DNA of 64,000 nt from positions 42,461,819-42,525,818 of the forward strand of contig CM031595.1 of the NCBI GenBank assembly GCA_018398815.1. Direction: 5' to 3'. The notes below the pieces were generated by a model. That model was not told the DNA's origin. It was given only the letters and a program-made list of their open reading frames with translations, and did not search any database. Position numbers and translations under genes: made by a program. This document shows, piece by piece, positions 45,180-56,639 of this stretch (the stretch's first letter is position 1; the number at the start of each line of letters is the position of its first letter). This stretch comes from Conus ventricosus. Lineage: Eukaryota; Mollusca; Gastropoda; Neogastropoda; Conidae.

Positions 45180-45830
45180 AGGGGAAACGTCGCGCAGGTA
45201 GAACTGGATGAAGGTGCCAGGGACCGCCAAAATGCGGCATCTAAACACACCCTGAATGCTGGCATTATGAGCTACTCCCAGCGAAGACCCCCATGCCCTA
45301 ATCTCATGAGGTCTAGGTGAGAAAACAGCCAAATCCCCTTCAGGTCTCGCGTACGCAGCCTTAAGACTTCTCTCAGGCCATCGAGAGATTGAAGAGCGCC
45401 TGATGTCCTCCTTATAACCTTCGTTGTAAGAGAGAAACGGTGGCGCTGCTTGGAACGAAAAGGGATTTCGTGCTTTTCCTATACTCCCGCAAAGCGCGAA
45501 CCGGACAGAGAGTGCGGTCTCGTCTCCGGGGCGAGATAGAGTGAGAGGAAGAATGGAGATGGCGGGGAAGAAGAACCTGGCAACTGGTTTTTCGCTAAAA
45601 AGTCTGGGAGGAGGCGAAGAGATATGGGCCCCCATCCGGCTCGGAAGCGACGTCCCCAGGCAAGCCACTAAGGGCGTGGACCTCACTGCAGCGCCTCCCC
45701 GAGGCCAGGGAAACGAGAAAGGCTGTTTTGAAGGAAAGGAACTTCAGAGACACCCCGGATGGGCCGTAAGGGGAAGCCTGGGGGGAGAGGACTAAGAAAA
45801 GATCCCACGCCGGGACACGGCGGGGCATCG
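45180..45830 (-). pseudogene. DIRS copy 2 tyrosine recombinase
   Basis: On - the frames read GRRCSEVHALSGL (the catalytic Arg region, as in 'SGRR.SEIHAL'), then a spacer, then PRPHEIRAWGSSLGVAHNAS with the HxxR catalytic pair, then GTFIQFYLRDV with the nucleophilic Tyr. All four catalytic landmarks of a DIRS recombinase can be seen, but a frameshift lies between the Arg box (45,595-45,828 frame) and the rest (45,081-45,686). It ends shortly before the internal complementary region. Confidence 0.85.
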
Positions 45831-46242
45831 GGCCTCCTGTAGGGCTGCCCTCTACCAGATCCCGCAGAAGAGGGTCGTCCCCGAAGGAGGGGCCCCCTAA
45901 CTGGCGGATAGTGTGGAAATAGCCGCCCTGTGAACCCTTTAAACCCAGAGGAGGCTGAAGTTTTCCCTCTCCGTGCAGAAAGGCCTGGGTAGTTCGCCAA
46001 TTGGCATTGAAAAGGGGAGAATGGGTGTTTACCGCGTGGCTGGAGCCCCAAAGATCCAGCCATTCCAGTGGACACTATAGACACTTGGGTGCCTGCCTTT
46101 TGGGCATGTTCCACAAGGCTGATTACCGCTGGGGAGGCGCTCGTGAAAGACAGCGCGTCCCGCACAGTAGCCAGGCGTGAAGATGCAGCACGTTTGATTG
46201 CCGTGTGGAATCCCTGACCGCGGCTGGAGCAGGGACCTTGCT

Positions 46243-47136
46243 TTAAGGCGAGGGGTATGGGGGGAAACGTGCGACGGTGTAACAGTTCCGGAAACCACGC
46301 TTGGGCTGGCCAGCGTGGACCCCACCCAGAATAAGCGTGGCTGCATCTTCCCTTGCCTTGCGGAGAAACCTTTCCCAGAATGGGGAACGGGGGAAAGGCA
46401 TAGCCGTCAGGCCGGACCAAGGGATGGACAGGGCGTCCACGGCCCCGCTGCCGGTCCGGAACAGGGGAGACGTACACTGAAGACGGGGGTTTGAACCGGG
46501 TGGCGAACAGGTCCACCTGTGGTTTGAACCATACAGTCCAGAGAGGTTCTAGGATCGAGTGGCCGGAGTCCATTCTGAGGGAAGCCATGTCGACCTGCTG
46601 AGGGAGTCCGCGAGAATGTTGATCTTCCCAGGAACGTGTTTGGGGCGGAGATCCGGATTGAATTGTGTCTCGCACCAAAAAAGCAGCTGTTCCGACCTCA
46701 GGGACGGGGAGTGAGAACGCGCCCCCCCCTGCTTGTTGATATAACACGCCACCTCGGTGGTGTGGTGTTGAGGAGAATGTGTTTTCCTTTCAGGAAGGGA
46801 AGAAACTCCTTGAGGGCTTGGAAGACGGCTTCCAGCTCCAGCCGGTTGATATGCCAGGACCCCATCTCCGGGGACCATTGCCCGGAGGCCGGGCAGAGAG
46901 CTGACGGGGCACCCCACCCGGACTGGGACCGTCCGTGAACAGGTCCTCCTGGGGGGGAGGGGGAGAATGGGACCCTGGGCTAGCCAGGACTGGGGTGCCA
47001 TTGCACCACCGATGACTGGAACCACTGCCCGGAGGGATCGGAAGGCCCCCACGACGCAGTGCCTGAACCAACGCTGCGAAAAAGGCGTTAAAAACGGCGT
47101 TTGTGCAGACGTCCGAGGGGCACAAAGGGGGGCCAA
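46243..47136 (-). pseudogene. DIRS copy 2 RNase H and linker
   Basis: Two overlapping - frames: the first has VACYINKQGGARS and HVPGKINILADSLSRSTWLP; the second has PQVDLFATRFKPP, VYVSPVPD, FPPFPILGKV and WFPELLHR. The 'INKQGG', 'N..AD.LSR', 'DLFATR.N', 'VSP.PDP' and 'PWFPELL' series is characteristic of DIRS pol (family knowledge). A frameshift joins the two. Confidence 0.85.
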
Positions 47137-47645
47137 AGGACTCCATCAGACCCAGAAGAGAGGCCACTTTTGGCTGGCGCCTGACCCAAGGAAAGGAGGT
47201 GGGCCAAGAGGTGCGGAGGCGAACAAGGGCGCTGGCGGGTCGGGGAGACCACCCCGTCGGTGGTGTGGAAGGACATGCCCAGAAACTGAACTGTTGCGAG
47301 GGGGTGAGATCGGCCTTCCCTCGTTGCGAACGAATCCCACTGCTGACAGAGGCTTAAAACCTGTAGGGCTTGCTGGGAGCACAGAGTGCTGGTGAGGCAA
47401 GGAAAGCCATCGTCTAGATAGGCCTTCAAACGAATTCCTTTCTCCCGACCGTGCAAGCAAAGTTCCCGAGCCCCCTTCGTGAAAACCCAGGGGGCCGGGG
47501 CTAGTCCAAAGGGAAAGCCCTGAACTGAAAAACACGGCCTCTCCACGCGAACGGAGGTACTTCCTGCCTTGGGTGGATCAAGAGATGGAAGTATTTCATC
47601 CTTTAAGTCGATGGATACCGCCCAGTCGCCCGGGATGCATGGCAT
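47088..47645 (-). pseudogene. DIRS copy 2 reverse transcriptase
   Basis: The - frame of 185 codons begins PGDWAVSIDLKD (motif A region with Asp), then SVQGFPFGLAPAPWVFTKGA (motif B region), then IRLKAYLDDGF (motif C, YLDD) and VQFLGMSF. All key Asp residues are present. The spacing fits DIRS reverse transcriptase, in which YLDD is usual. Confidence 0.85.
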
Positions 47646-48899
47646 CGCGGACCCACATGGGGGTTTCCATCCGAAAACGGGGGACGATAAGAAACCTGTT
47701 CAAGGGCGAAAGATCCAGAACCGGTCCCCCATCCTCCGGAAGCCTTGGGGACCACCCAAAAATGCGGCCCATAAATCCCCGGGGAGGAAAGGAAGAGAAC
47801 TTCCTCTGTGGCTCCCTTGGCTAAAACAGGAAAGGACCTCCTGGCTAAGGCCTGAGAGGCAGCCAGATCCCGAGGAGGGCGAAAGGGGAGGGGAGGCGTG
47901 AGAGGAGCCTTCCTGCACCCCAAGGAAGACGAACCCCGACCTGATCACCCGCCCGAGCCCAAGGGCTGCGGAGCCGCTCCCAGGCACTGAGGGCCTGGAC
48001 AGACTGCCCACAGGACGCCCTGGGGTGAAGTCCCCCGGTCGGGGGCGAGTCATTGGGGGTGGGCCGTCGGAGGCGTGGGAGCTTTCGGGCCCGCCGGCCG
48101 GTCGGAGGCCGACCCCTGCTTGGTTGCCCTGCCTCTAGTCCCCGGGGTCCCAAAAGACCGTCCGACCCTTGGGTTGAGAAGGACCCGGTGACGAGAAAGG
48201 CGCTGGGCCTTGGTTTTGAACCAGGTCTGGGGGGTGGGGGCCTGACTGAAAGGCGAGGTCACGCCTAAACTCGGCCTGGCTCTTGATGGTGGGCCTGCAC
48301 GTGATTCCCGAACAGAGACCCTGACTTGACAGGTAAGGCTCTGAGGGAAGCGCGGGCAGATGGAGAACGGGTCACAGAAAGAGCCAATAGGACCGCATCT
48401 CTCCTAGCCAGAACTGAGTTCGATGGAGCCTAGTGAAGGCCCCGCCGATACTTAAGCCCTTCAGCCATTGACTGGATACAGGCTACCACAGCAGTTGGGT
48501 CAGCGGACTGGCGGATGGCGAAGGAACCAGAATCAGGGATCCCTAAGGGGAGACACTATTCCCCCTAGAAAGGAGTCCATAACAGATATGGCCTCCAAAC
48601 CCCTACGCGCAGACTCTTCCCACTCCACAAGGCAGCGCTCTGAAGGGGACACGTGCCTGGTGTGCGATTTGGGCCTCTCTGGACCCCGTAGGAGGCCCCT
48701 GGGAGAGGGGAAGAGTGGCATCGGGAAAGTGTCATTTGCCAAGGCCTTCTGGCAAATGGAAGACTCTCTGGTCTAAGGAATTTCCCACACCCCCAACGCG
48801 GAAGGAAAATCAGGGACCGAACCAGGCCCCGGGGGCCTGCGCCTCCGTGCCCCTGACCCGTATTTGGGCCCTCCTCATGCAGTCGGCCACCATAACTGA

Positions 48900-49694
48900 C
48901 TCCTTTAGCATCGAGGAGGGCCTAGCCGCCGAGGGGCGAGATCCCAGGGCAAGTTCCGCTGGGCCCAAGGGCAGGGGGCCCTGGCCTCCTGAGAGGTTGA
49001 CACGGGCCCCCCGGAACCAGGGAAGCCAGCACAGCCACCGAGTCTTTGGGAAAAATAAGAACCGGGTGCCCGGTCCTCATCCTCTGACTCTGAGTCCCCC
49101 AGGTCGGACCCACGACCGAGGAGTGGCCGCCCCCGGGGAGGCGGAGCGCGGCAAGGGCCCCGAGTGGCCTGGGATGGCTGGCTCCCCAGACATTCCGGGG
49201 GGGGGGTCAGACCCCGGAAGGGCCGAGGGAGCCTGGGAGGCAGATGCCTGCACTGGTGGAGGGCTGGGCATAAAACCCGGCCACCAGGGAAACCCCCGGA
49301 GCAGGGGGGTGAGGAAAGGGCCCTGTTCGGGGGATATTGCCATTGGGCCCATGGCGCCCAAGGCAAGGGCCCTGACCCCATGTAGGGGGGGCTGATAATG
49401 TGGCTGCTGGCCCAACCCTGAAAGTGGGGGCCCCAATGCGCCGGTCCCCTGGGGGTGCTCGGAGAAAAGGCGACACCCCGGTGGACTGCCCAAAAGCCGA
49501 GGCAGACACATGAGGCGGGGGGAAAGGGAAACAACCGGGCGAACTGATACGAGCCCCTTTAGCGGGGTTGCTTCCCTTGGGTCGCCTACCGGGCGAGGGG
49601 GGATGACGCACGTCCCCTCATTGCCCGGCGCCTCCGGAGAGGGCCCGTACACCTTCGATTTTGCCATGGGAATCGAATTGCGGCAGTAGAACAC
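48900..49694 (-). other. DIRS copy 2 gag-like region
   Basis: Two overlapping - frames of about 200 codons (49,077-49,694 and 48,905-49,534), Pro/Gly/Ser-rich then acidic (SESEDEDRAP). No zinc knuckle, as is normal for DIRS gag-like proteins. Assignment rests on position upstream of the reverse transcriptase and on the paired copy at 38,447-39,169. Confidence 0.5.
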
Positions 49695-50357
49695 TGAACG
49701 CAGGGTGTACTAAAGGGTGCGACAGAACCGAGGCTGAGTCGCCTCGCCGTTATGGGGCAAGGGGCGAGATCAACAGAAACCGAAGCTGAGCTGATCACCG
49801 CCACAAAATGGGGTTGCGAGGAAAGAGCTCGCTGTGACCCGGGGTCGACAGAACCGAAGCTGAGCCGAATCACCGTCACGAATTGAGGGTTGCGAGAAAG
49901 AGCTCGCTGTCACGACAAAAGACCGAAGCTGAGTGAGGTGAACCCTCGGGAGAAAGTGACGCTGAGGAGAGGAGGAATTGGCGGGGCTATAGACAAAGCG
50001 CCAGCCGCGAGGTGAGGGAATCGAGAGACGAAACCCTTTTTAATTCTCGCCTTACCACCCAATTTGCTTCACATACGTTTCTCCCTTAAGTGAAAACATA
50101 AGCAAGGACACCAACGAACAGCAAACAACAATCGATCGATTGGGGAGAAAAGTCAAAAAATACTTAGCCGTTCATTAAAAACGCGGCCTAACGGGAAAAT
50201 GGCTGCCGAGAAAAGAGGGGCTATTTTTGAGCATGCGCGAGGCACGAGGCCCTTTCGGGGGTTTTGTTGTCCGTACGGACTTTATTGTATACGAGGCAGG
50301 GATAGCAAAAATTTCTGCCCCCTTATTGCATTAGTGAGCCCCGGTATAGTATGTGTA

Positions 50358-51315
50358 ATTAAATGTAGTTTTACGATACACTTTCTGCTAAACAATTAAA
50401 TTTATCCCCTTTTGGCGTGGAACATCGCCATATCATCAGATTCCGCCCCAAAATTTAAAATTTGGGAGTACAGGGGCTAACTTAGCCTCCATATCCAGAT
50501 AAGCAGCAAGTGTAATCACCCATAGTGAGTTCACCGTTTTTGGTGCCATATGTAAACTAGCTCAGTTTTCATACCTTTTCCTGATTAAGCAGGGAAGTGG
50601 AAGGGGCGTCCTAGTGTTGGGGCTGGTAAATGTATCCCTTAAACACTATTAGCATAAAATTCCTTTTTCTCTACTTATGAGTCCAAATAAATGGCAGCAT
50701 AACAAAGTGGGAAGCAGGCTCACTTGAAGAGGGAGACACGATCCCACATGAAAATGTCTCTGCACAGTTCCCCAAACCTAAAAACTTGGTGACAGCAGCC
50801 CACTGCGGACCCTACACTTGGTCTTTCATGTTTAGTCTGAAGGTAAAAGGGTCCGTCCCCACCCTCACTCACATGAAGGCCTCAAAGGAGTAAAAAATCG
50901 GCACAAAGTCAAGAAAATTTCTCAAGCCCAAAGTGCAAGGAAAAGGAGAAGATCCCTTCCTGAAATGTACAGTGAAAAATGAGTAAAAAATCTTTCCACT
51001 TAAAGCATGTAAAAAACACCACAGAGCCACACAAATCCTTGCCATACAAAAACCATCAACACCCAAAGTGAATATGACAAAGAGCAAAGTAAAAAGACGC
51101 AACATATAAACAAATATCAAAGAGAAAATGCTGTAAGAACAGGGCAATTCAAACACAGAAAGGAGAACTGAAGAGCATCAACTATACCCCCGTGGCAGTC
51201 AAATGCATCCATACCCTTTAGTCAAGTCACACAGATAGAAACCGCTTAAGACAGTCTGTAACTTCAGCCTGCTGTGCAACAAATACCGTGATCAGAATGC
51301 TCCACTTGGTTTGAC
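50358..51315. other. XPO6 intron, one unassigned exon-like stretch
   Basis: At 50,877-50,961 (-) a segment is flanked by tgtacatttcag and gtgagtgag and reads FLDFVPIFYSFEAFM. It is not the exportin-6 FTDFLRLF exon, which is at 44,429. I cannot assign it. The rest shows nothing. Confidence 0.4.
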
Positions 51316-53815
51316 TTAACCCTCTTGTACTCATATCAGGAGCAGCCAGGAGTAGCAGCAGGCACCTGTAGCTTTCATTTCGGGAGCAACCGGGATTTGT
51401 AGGTAGGAATTTTCCATCACGCACTGACTATCGCTTAACACATGCACAGTCGCACACAGTAATTAGGAAGACTCAGGCATGGTCCAATCATGTCTTGGCA
51501 CTATTTTTGGGTGCTGGAACCGCGTTTTAATTGAGAAAAGGAAGGGAACAAAGTGAGTAACTATGTGAATGAAACTGACCGACTTTCACAATGGCAGCTT
51601 GAGCATCTGCTACGTATATAACTAAGAAATGATCGACTACTCGCAAGAGGAGTCAGATCAGATTATTGTTAATAAGTGGAGAAGTTTGAAAGAGAGTTGG
51701 AAAATGAAAGGTAGTGATGATGGAGAAGACAGTGAGGAAAGTGACCCAGAGTATGATGTTCCACTCGCCTCGCTGCAGACAACATGGCGTCCTGTGACAA
51801 GTGGCATGGCAGAAGTGAGGCAGTTTCAGGAACACACTGGACCCGCTCACTCATTACCCCACACTGCTACACCACTTGATTTTTTCTTTTTGTTTGTACC
51901 TCTTTGTTTTTTCAAGACTGCTGTCGATGAAACAAGGAGGTATTCGAGATAAAAACAAGCTGCAAAGGGCGCACCTGACCCTCTTTGGTTCGATACCACA
52001 CCTGAAGAAATGCGAGCCTATCTTTCTCTGTTGATTATGTTGGGGGTAAAGTGTCAGCCACGTCTGTGGTGTTACTGGTCTAGTGACATGTTTCAATGAT
52101 CCTTGGATCAGCAGTGTCATGCCTAAAAATTGCTTTTTCAAGTTCAATCAGTATTTCCACCTTCAGGATTTGTCCAACACACCTGGGCATGATCCCCCTG
52201 TTATGACCCTCTGTACAAGGTGAGAACATTTATCGATCTTATTCTCCCTTTGTTCAAAGCCAATATTGTCCTGGCTGTGAAATGTGCATTGATGAAGTGA
52301 TGATAGGCTTCAAGGGTTGCATTTTTTTCAAACAGTATATGGCAGCCAAGCCAACAAAATGGGTTATCAAGGTGTGAGAAATGTGTAATGCTACTAACAG
52401 CTATTGTGTCGCATTTGACATTTACATTGGTCGCGCTATCCGTGAAAACACAAATATCAGTCTGGGGCATGAAGTAGTAGACAAACTGGCGTCACCGTAC
52501 TACAACCTGTGCGACAGTCAAATGTAACCGCAGGGGACTGCCACAGGAAGCGAAGATGGCCAAACTGAAGGAAAAGGGAGACCTGATTCAAATGCAGAAA
52601 AGCTCACTGATGGCTAGTCTACAAAGACAACCGTCAGATTTATCTCCTGAGCAGCCATCAGCCTCCAGGTATGACAACAATGGATGAAAAGGTGATACCG
52701 ACTGTCATCGCCAAGTACAACAAGTACATGGGTGGTGTTGACGAGTCAGATCAGTACCGTGCCTACTATCCTGTCAGTCACCAAAACAAAAAATGGTGGC
52801 GGTACATCTTCCACTCTTTGATCAATCTGTGTATTGTTCAAGCCTTTCTCACCTGGGAAAAGTCAGCACACGCTCAACCCCAAAGAAGACCCATGATCAC
52901 CTGTGGTTTTGTGTTGACATCGCTAAACGGCTTTGTGCTGGATTTACTTCCAGAAAATTCAAAGCTGGGTGAAGCAAGGCAGTACTAGAACCCCCAATCG
53001 CCTAAGACTCCATTGATCACCACAAAGGGGAGAAGACTGAGGGAAGGCCTAAGGTTGTCATCAATGTGTCAAAATTGTCTGTTTGACACCAAAGGGATAT
53101 CAAGTGGAAACATCGTTTAAGTGTTCTTTCTGTCAAGTGCCCCTTTGCTGGCCTAAGAATAGTTGCTTTTGCAACTATCACGGCCAAAACATAGCCCAAC
53201 AGTAATGCAGCTGTGATGTTTATTTTTGTTCTGCATACTTGTGTTTTTCGGTGACAGTTGTGACTGTGACTGTGACATTTAGTAGTGAGTGTCTACAATG
53301 ACACTGTGTTGTGCAAGTGAAGACTGTGGACATATGTAATCAGCTGTGGTTTGTTGAAATGCAAAGGCTGATGAAAACACTAAACATTTAGAGTATTGGG
53401 TAGTGACTGAGTTCAGTATTGTGTGTGACAAGTGACAAGTTTTGTATGACACTGGTGGGACAACAGTGGGACCTGTACTGCCAGGTAGCGGATGGATACG
53501 TCAGGTAGGCCTCAGATTTCATCTTACACTAACAACTTGCATCAGCATGGTGATTGCGCATACTTGCATACTGTAAATTGATTGTCATCATAAAATGTCA
53601 CGTGTGGTGACAATTTGGTGACAATGACACGACCTATGTCTCTAAGACAAGACAAAAATATAGTACTAATTACAATACATGATCTTATGAAACTGCCTGT
53701 CAATTTTTTTTCACACACATTCCCCATACGTGACCATTTTTAGGCTGAAACCTGTAAAAGAATCTGAAATCGACGGGAAATTTGCAGTCAGAGAAACTGA
53801 GAACAAGAGAGTTAA
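51316..53815 (+). mobile_element. piggyBac-like transposon with TTAA ends
   Basis: Left end TTAACCCTCTTGTACTC (51,316) and right end, on -, TTAACTCTCTTGTTCTC (from 53,815) agree at 15 of 17 bases. TTAA target sites, a CCCT-type end and about 2.5 kb length are typical for piggyBac. The right end was picked by eye and could be chance. Confidence 0.6.
51629..52988 (+). pseudogene. piggyBac transposase, broken
   Basis: The N-terminal frame (51,629-51,952) is acidic (DDGEDSEESDPEYDVP) and then reads FQEHTGPAHSLPHTATPLDF, the usual 'F.G..G.....P...F' entry to the catalytic domain. At 52,280-52,470: CIDEVMIGFKGCIFFKQYMA with the first catalytic Asp, then KWVIKV, a TGA where the family has Trp, and NATNSYCVAFDIYIG. 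The last frame (52,671-52,988) has YNKYMGGVDESDQYRAYYPV and KWWRYIFHSLINLC. Stops and frameshifts make it inactive. Name by family recognition. Confidence 0.85.
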
Positions 53816-55120
53816 AGGAGAAAAAAGTAGGAGTGGGCTCAAACACACCACACGCAAAAGCCAAGGGAGTGTCTCTGTTGATGGACAACTGTTTTCGGTA
53901 AACAACCCAAAATAAGCGATACCTGAAAACCACATTTGGCAATAGCTGACACAAGGAATAACGTAAGTGAGGAAAATTCTAGTACAATAAAGCTTTTTTG
54001 GACATAGTGACTTTGAAAAAAAGGATGACTTCATACACACCTCCTGAGGAGGAGGAGGTGGAATGAAACGGGTGGAGGTGGGGGGCAGGGGAGCAACTCA
54101 GATGACAGAACAGGAATGAGAAACCTTAAAATTTGCCCTTGAAATGCCATGATTTCCTTTAACATCATCAATATAGATATCATCACTGTTGTCACCATAC
54201 ATCATTTATCCGCATTTGCACCAAAAATACCTGCACCATGCATGGCTTGTTCATGGTCAGAGGACATCCAAGCCTATAAGCCCTCTACTGAGGTTTAGCC
54301 TCTGCAGCAGGGACCCATGTTGAATCTCTTCCACTCAGGAAACTGCTCAATCCTGAGACCTGCTGGTAGGGTGGGAGGGTGGGGGTCAGGGGGAAGCTAG
54401 CAAGATAGCTCTTCCCCATGAACTCCACACCACACAGTGGGGGGAGGAAGAGATGCTGGCCCATTTCCACAGGCCTCATTACTGTTAATCGATGGGTGTG
54501 GCAGGGACATGTGGCCGACTCATTCCGAAACTGGTGGACTGTCCTGCAAGCTGACCTAAATATCGAACTTGCATAACAAATGCCATGCTGCACATGACCA
54601 ATCTTCGCACAAATTACACGAAGAAAAAAGGGGATATCCAGGACAAGAGATGCAAGACTCATGTGTGTTGCGCAAAGGCATAATTGTGGCACTTAAAGAA
54701 AACACAAGCGAATGTTGAAGTAGCACAAGATTTTGATGTTGACTGGGAGTACACACCAAAGTGAACAATGACAGAGCTGACTGTTGGACATGAACAACAA
54801 CTGAACTTTAATTTTGGGAATTATCATCCAAAAGTCCCCTTTGAGAAGCTGAAGGAACAATTGCTTCACCCTAGAAGAAGAGACGAGCTTAAGTTTTTTG
54901 TGTGACCCACTGCATCCAAAAATATGACAGTCCAAAGTCAGAGAAGACAGAAGCATGTTCCTTTATGAAGGAAAAGAAGAAAACTGAGCTAATCAAACAT
55001 GATGCAAAGATATGAAGTCACTAAGTGTGATCACTTTTGCTGCCTTACTGGGTATAGAGATGAAACCAAAATTAATCCCTTTCAGATAACCTATGTTATC
55101 TGCCTTTATTTTTTGATCCT
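53816..55120. other. XPO6 intron, nothing recognised
   Basis: Clean sequence. A 135-codon frame at 54,285-54,692 (-) has no motif and no supporting splice sites that I can defend. Confidence 0.5.
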
Positions 55121-55122
55121 GT

Positions 55123-55126
<4 letters not shown>

Positions 55127-55181
<55 letters not shown>
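55127..55181. repeat. (CA)n microsatellite
   Basis: An uninterrupted CA tract of about 54 bases. Confidence 0.97.
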
Positions 55182-55182
<1 letters not shown>

Positions 55183-55623
55183 GCTACCAATCTTCTGTGG
55201 TCAAAATTCCTGAACTAGGGGAAATCGAGGTGAAAAGGGGTAGTCTGGCTTTTGACTTAAAGCATTTCTAACCCCCCACTACTTCATTGATGATTCTAGG
55301 ATTTGAAAAGGAAATGTACTTTCCGCAAAATATGAATGATGAAAATTCACAAAACATTTGGGCTTTTTCCCACAATACATTATCAGCCTAACGCAACCAT
55401 GATCCCTTACCATACCTCCCCCACCCCCGCCCCACATTTTAACAGAAAAAACCTGAACTTCTGTTTTCCCCCCAAACAATATATGGGATTTCGGGAAAAT
55501 TCCGAAAGTTTGGGAGCATTGGCTGTTTGGGAAAAACAATGAAGGGTGACCTTCAACTCATGTCCTGGGGTTCAAATAACAAAACACTGAAGTTCCTGAC
55601 TAAACCAAACTCAGGAAAACCAC

Positions 55624-55825
55624 TCCTCATCCAGCTCCTCCAGCTGTTCCAGAGGAATTGGTGTGCTCTCTTTGGTCAGCTTCTGAACAGGTGAAGGTCT
55701 GCGGGAAAACATCTGCGAAAGAAGCCCTCAAACTCTGCAGGCAAAAAATTTTTTGGGGACAGCACCTCGTTGTTTGCAGTTCATGGACAGCAACCTAGGT
55801 AGTGGGGTCTGGGAACTGTAGCCAC
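55624..55825 (-). CDS. XPO6: Exportin-6 exon (MNC..EVLS..FLPAEFEGF)
   Basis: The acceptor is probably aaatttttggtcag before GTGGC at 55,825 (alternative: ctacctag at 55,795). Frames give GYSSQTPLPRLLSMNC, then NNEVLSPKNFLPAEFEGFF, then MFSRRPSPVQKLTKES and EQLEELDEE. They follow the exportin-6 order SSQ, AMSCINELMSKNCVPMEFEEY, MFQQTFYLLQKIT, LEELDES. Three homopolymer indels (e.g. the aaaaaattttttgg tract at 55,743-55,757) split the frame. The donor is unclear, near gtggtt at 55,623. Confidence 0.8.
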
Positions 55826-56147
55826 CTGACCAAAAATTTAAACAAAAGAAAAATGCATAAATAATTAAGAAATCTGTCAGAGGCATGTGGAACATGTACA
55901 ATGTTTTTGTAAAACGATTATAGGGCAGAATTTTCTCCATTATTTGAACTTTCACCAAAGCTCCCTTAAAAATGTTGCAGCCTTATAAATTTCAATATCT
56001 GAAATGTTTCAATTTTAACTGAATTAAAAACTTGCAGAACTGATTGAAATCAAGAGCCCCCACACTACCTACATACCCACATCATACACTCCCCCCCAGC
56101 CCCTTGTTAAAACATAGGTGACCAAACTGGAAGCTTCATTTTGGGTC
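55826..56147. other. XPO6 intron, nothing recognised
   Basis: Short AT-rich stretch between the exon and the DIRS copy 3 end. Confidence 0.6.
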
Positions 56148-56639
56148 TATACTGTACCATGTCAGCAATAGCATTTACGGCAGTTAGTCAGCTCTGCCAG
56201 GCCGAAGTTTTTTGTGTGGCTAATGCAGTAATAAGACAGTCACGTGATGCCCACCCGCTTCCCGCCGTAGGAAGAAGCCAGTGTAACCTCCCGTACTCTT
56301 CTCTCTCGGCCTGCCGTCCAAGCAAGATAAGTCTTGTGCTCTGTCTCGCCTTCTCTTTGCGTTTGTGTTAAGATGCTTTGTGTTTGCTTATTTTTTGTGG
56401 TTTGCTCGCTTCACCTTTTACTCTTGACCCAGTGGGGCTTAATTGTTTGGTGCGCTTTATTAACTATTTAACCGCGCCATCCTCGCCTTTGTGCCTTTGT
56501 CTCGGCACTCGGGGACTTCGCCTTCCGTTCTTTCGATCTTCGAAGTACGACCTCTTGATCTGCCCATGGTGCGCATTTATTTGTACCAATTTATCACTGG
56601 TAAACGATCTCCTCCCATCAATCCCCTAATTTTGTGGTG

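Larger units (their letters stand above)
44711..50357 (-). mobile_element. DIRS-type retrotransposon, copy 2 (full structure)
   Basis: About 5.65 kb. Inverted terminal repeats: 44,752-44,870 against 50,228-50,349, about 120 bases, containing aataaagtccgtacggacaa and cgcatgctca. An internal complementary region at 44,961-45,048 lies beside the recombinase. Coding order on -: gag-like, reverse transcriptase, RNase H, tyrosine recombinase. This is the DIRS order; DIRS elements replicate through a circle and integrate with a tyrosine recombinase, giving no target duplication (established knowledge). Several frameshifts make autonomy doubtful as assembled. Confidence 0.9.

Noticed and set aside
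44711..50357. Classical cut-and-paste DNA transposon because of inverted ends
   Set aside because: Contains reverse transcriptase, RNase H and tyrosine recombinase plus an internal complementary region, and shows no target duplication.
50877..50961. First taken as the exportin-6 FTDFLRLF exon
   Set aside because: A much better match with correct neighbours was found at 44,429-44,552.
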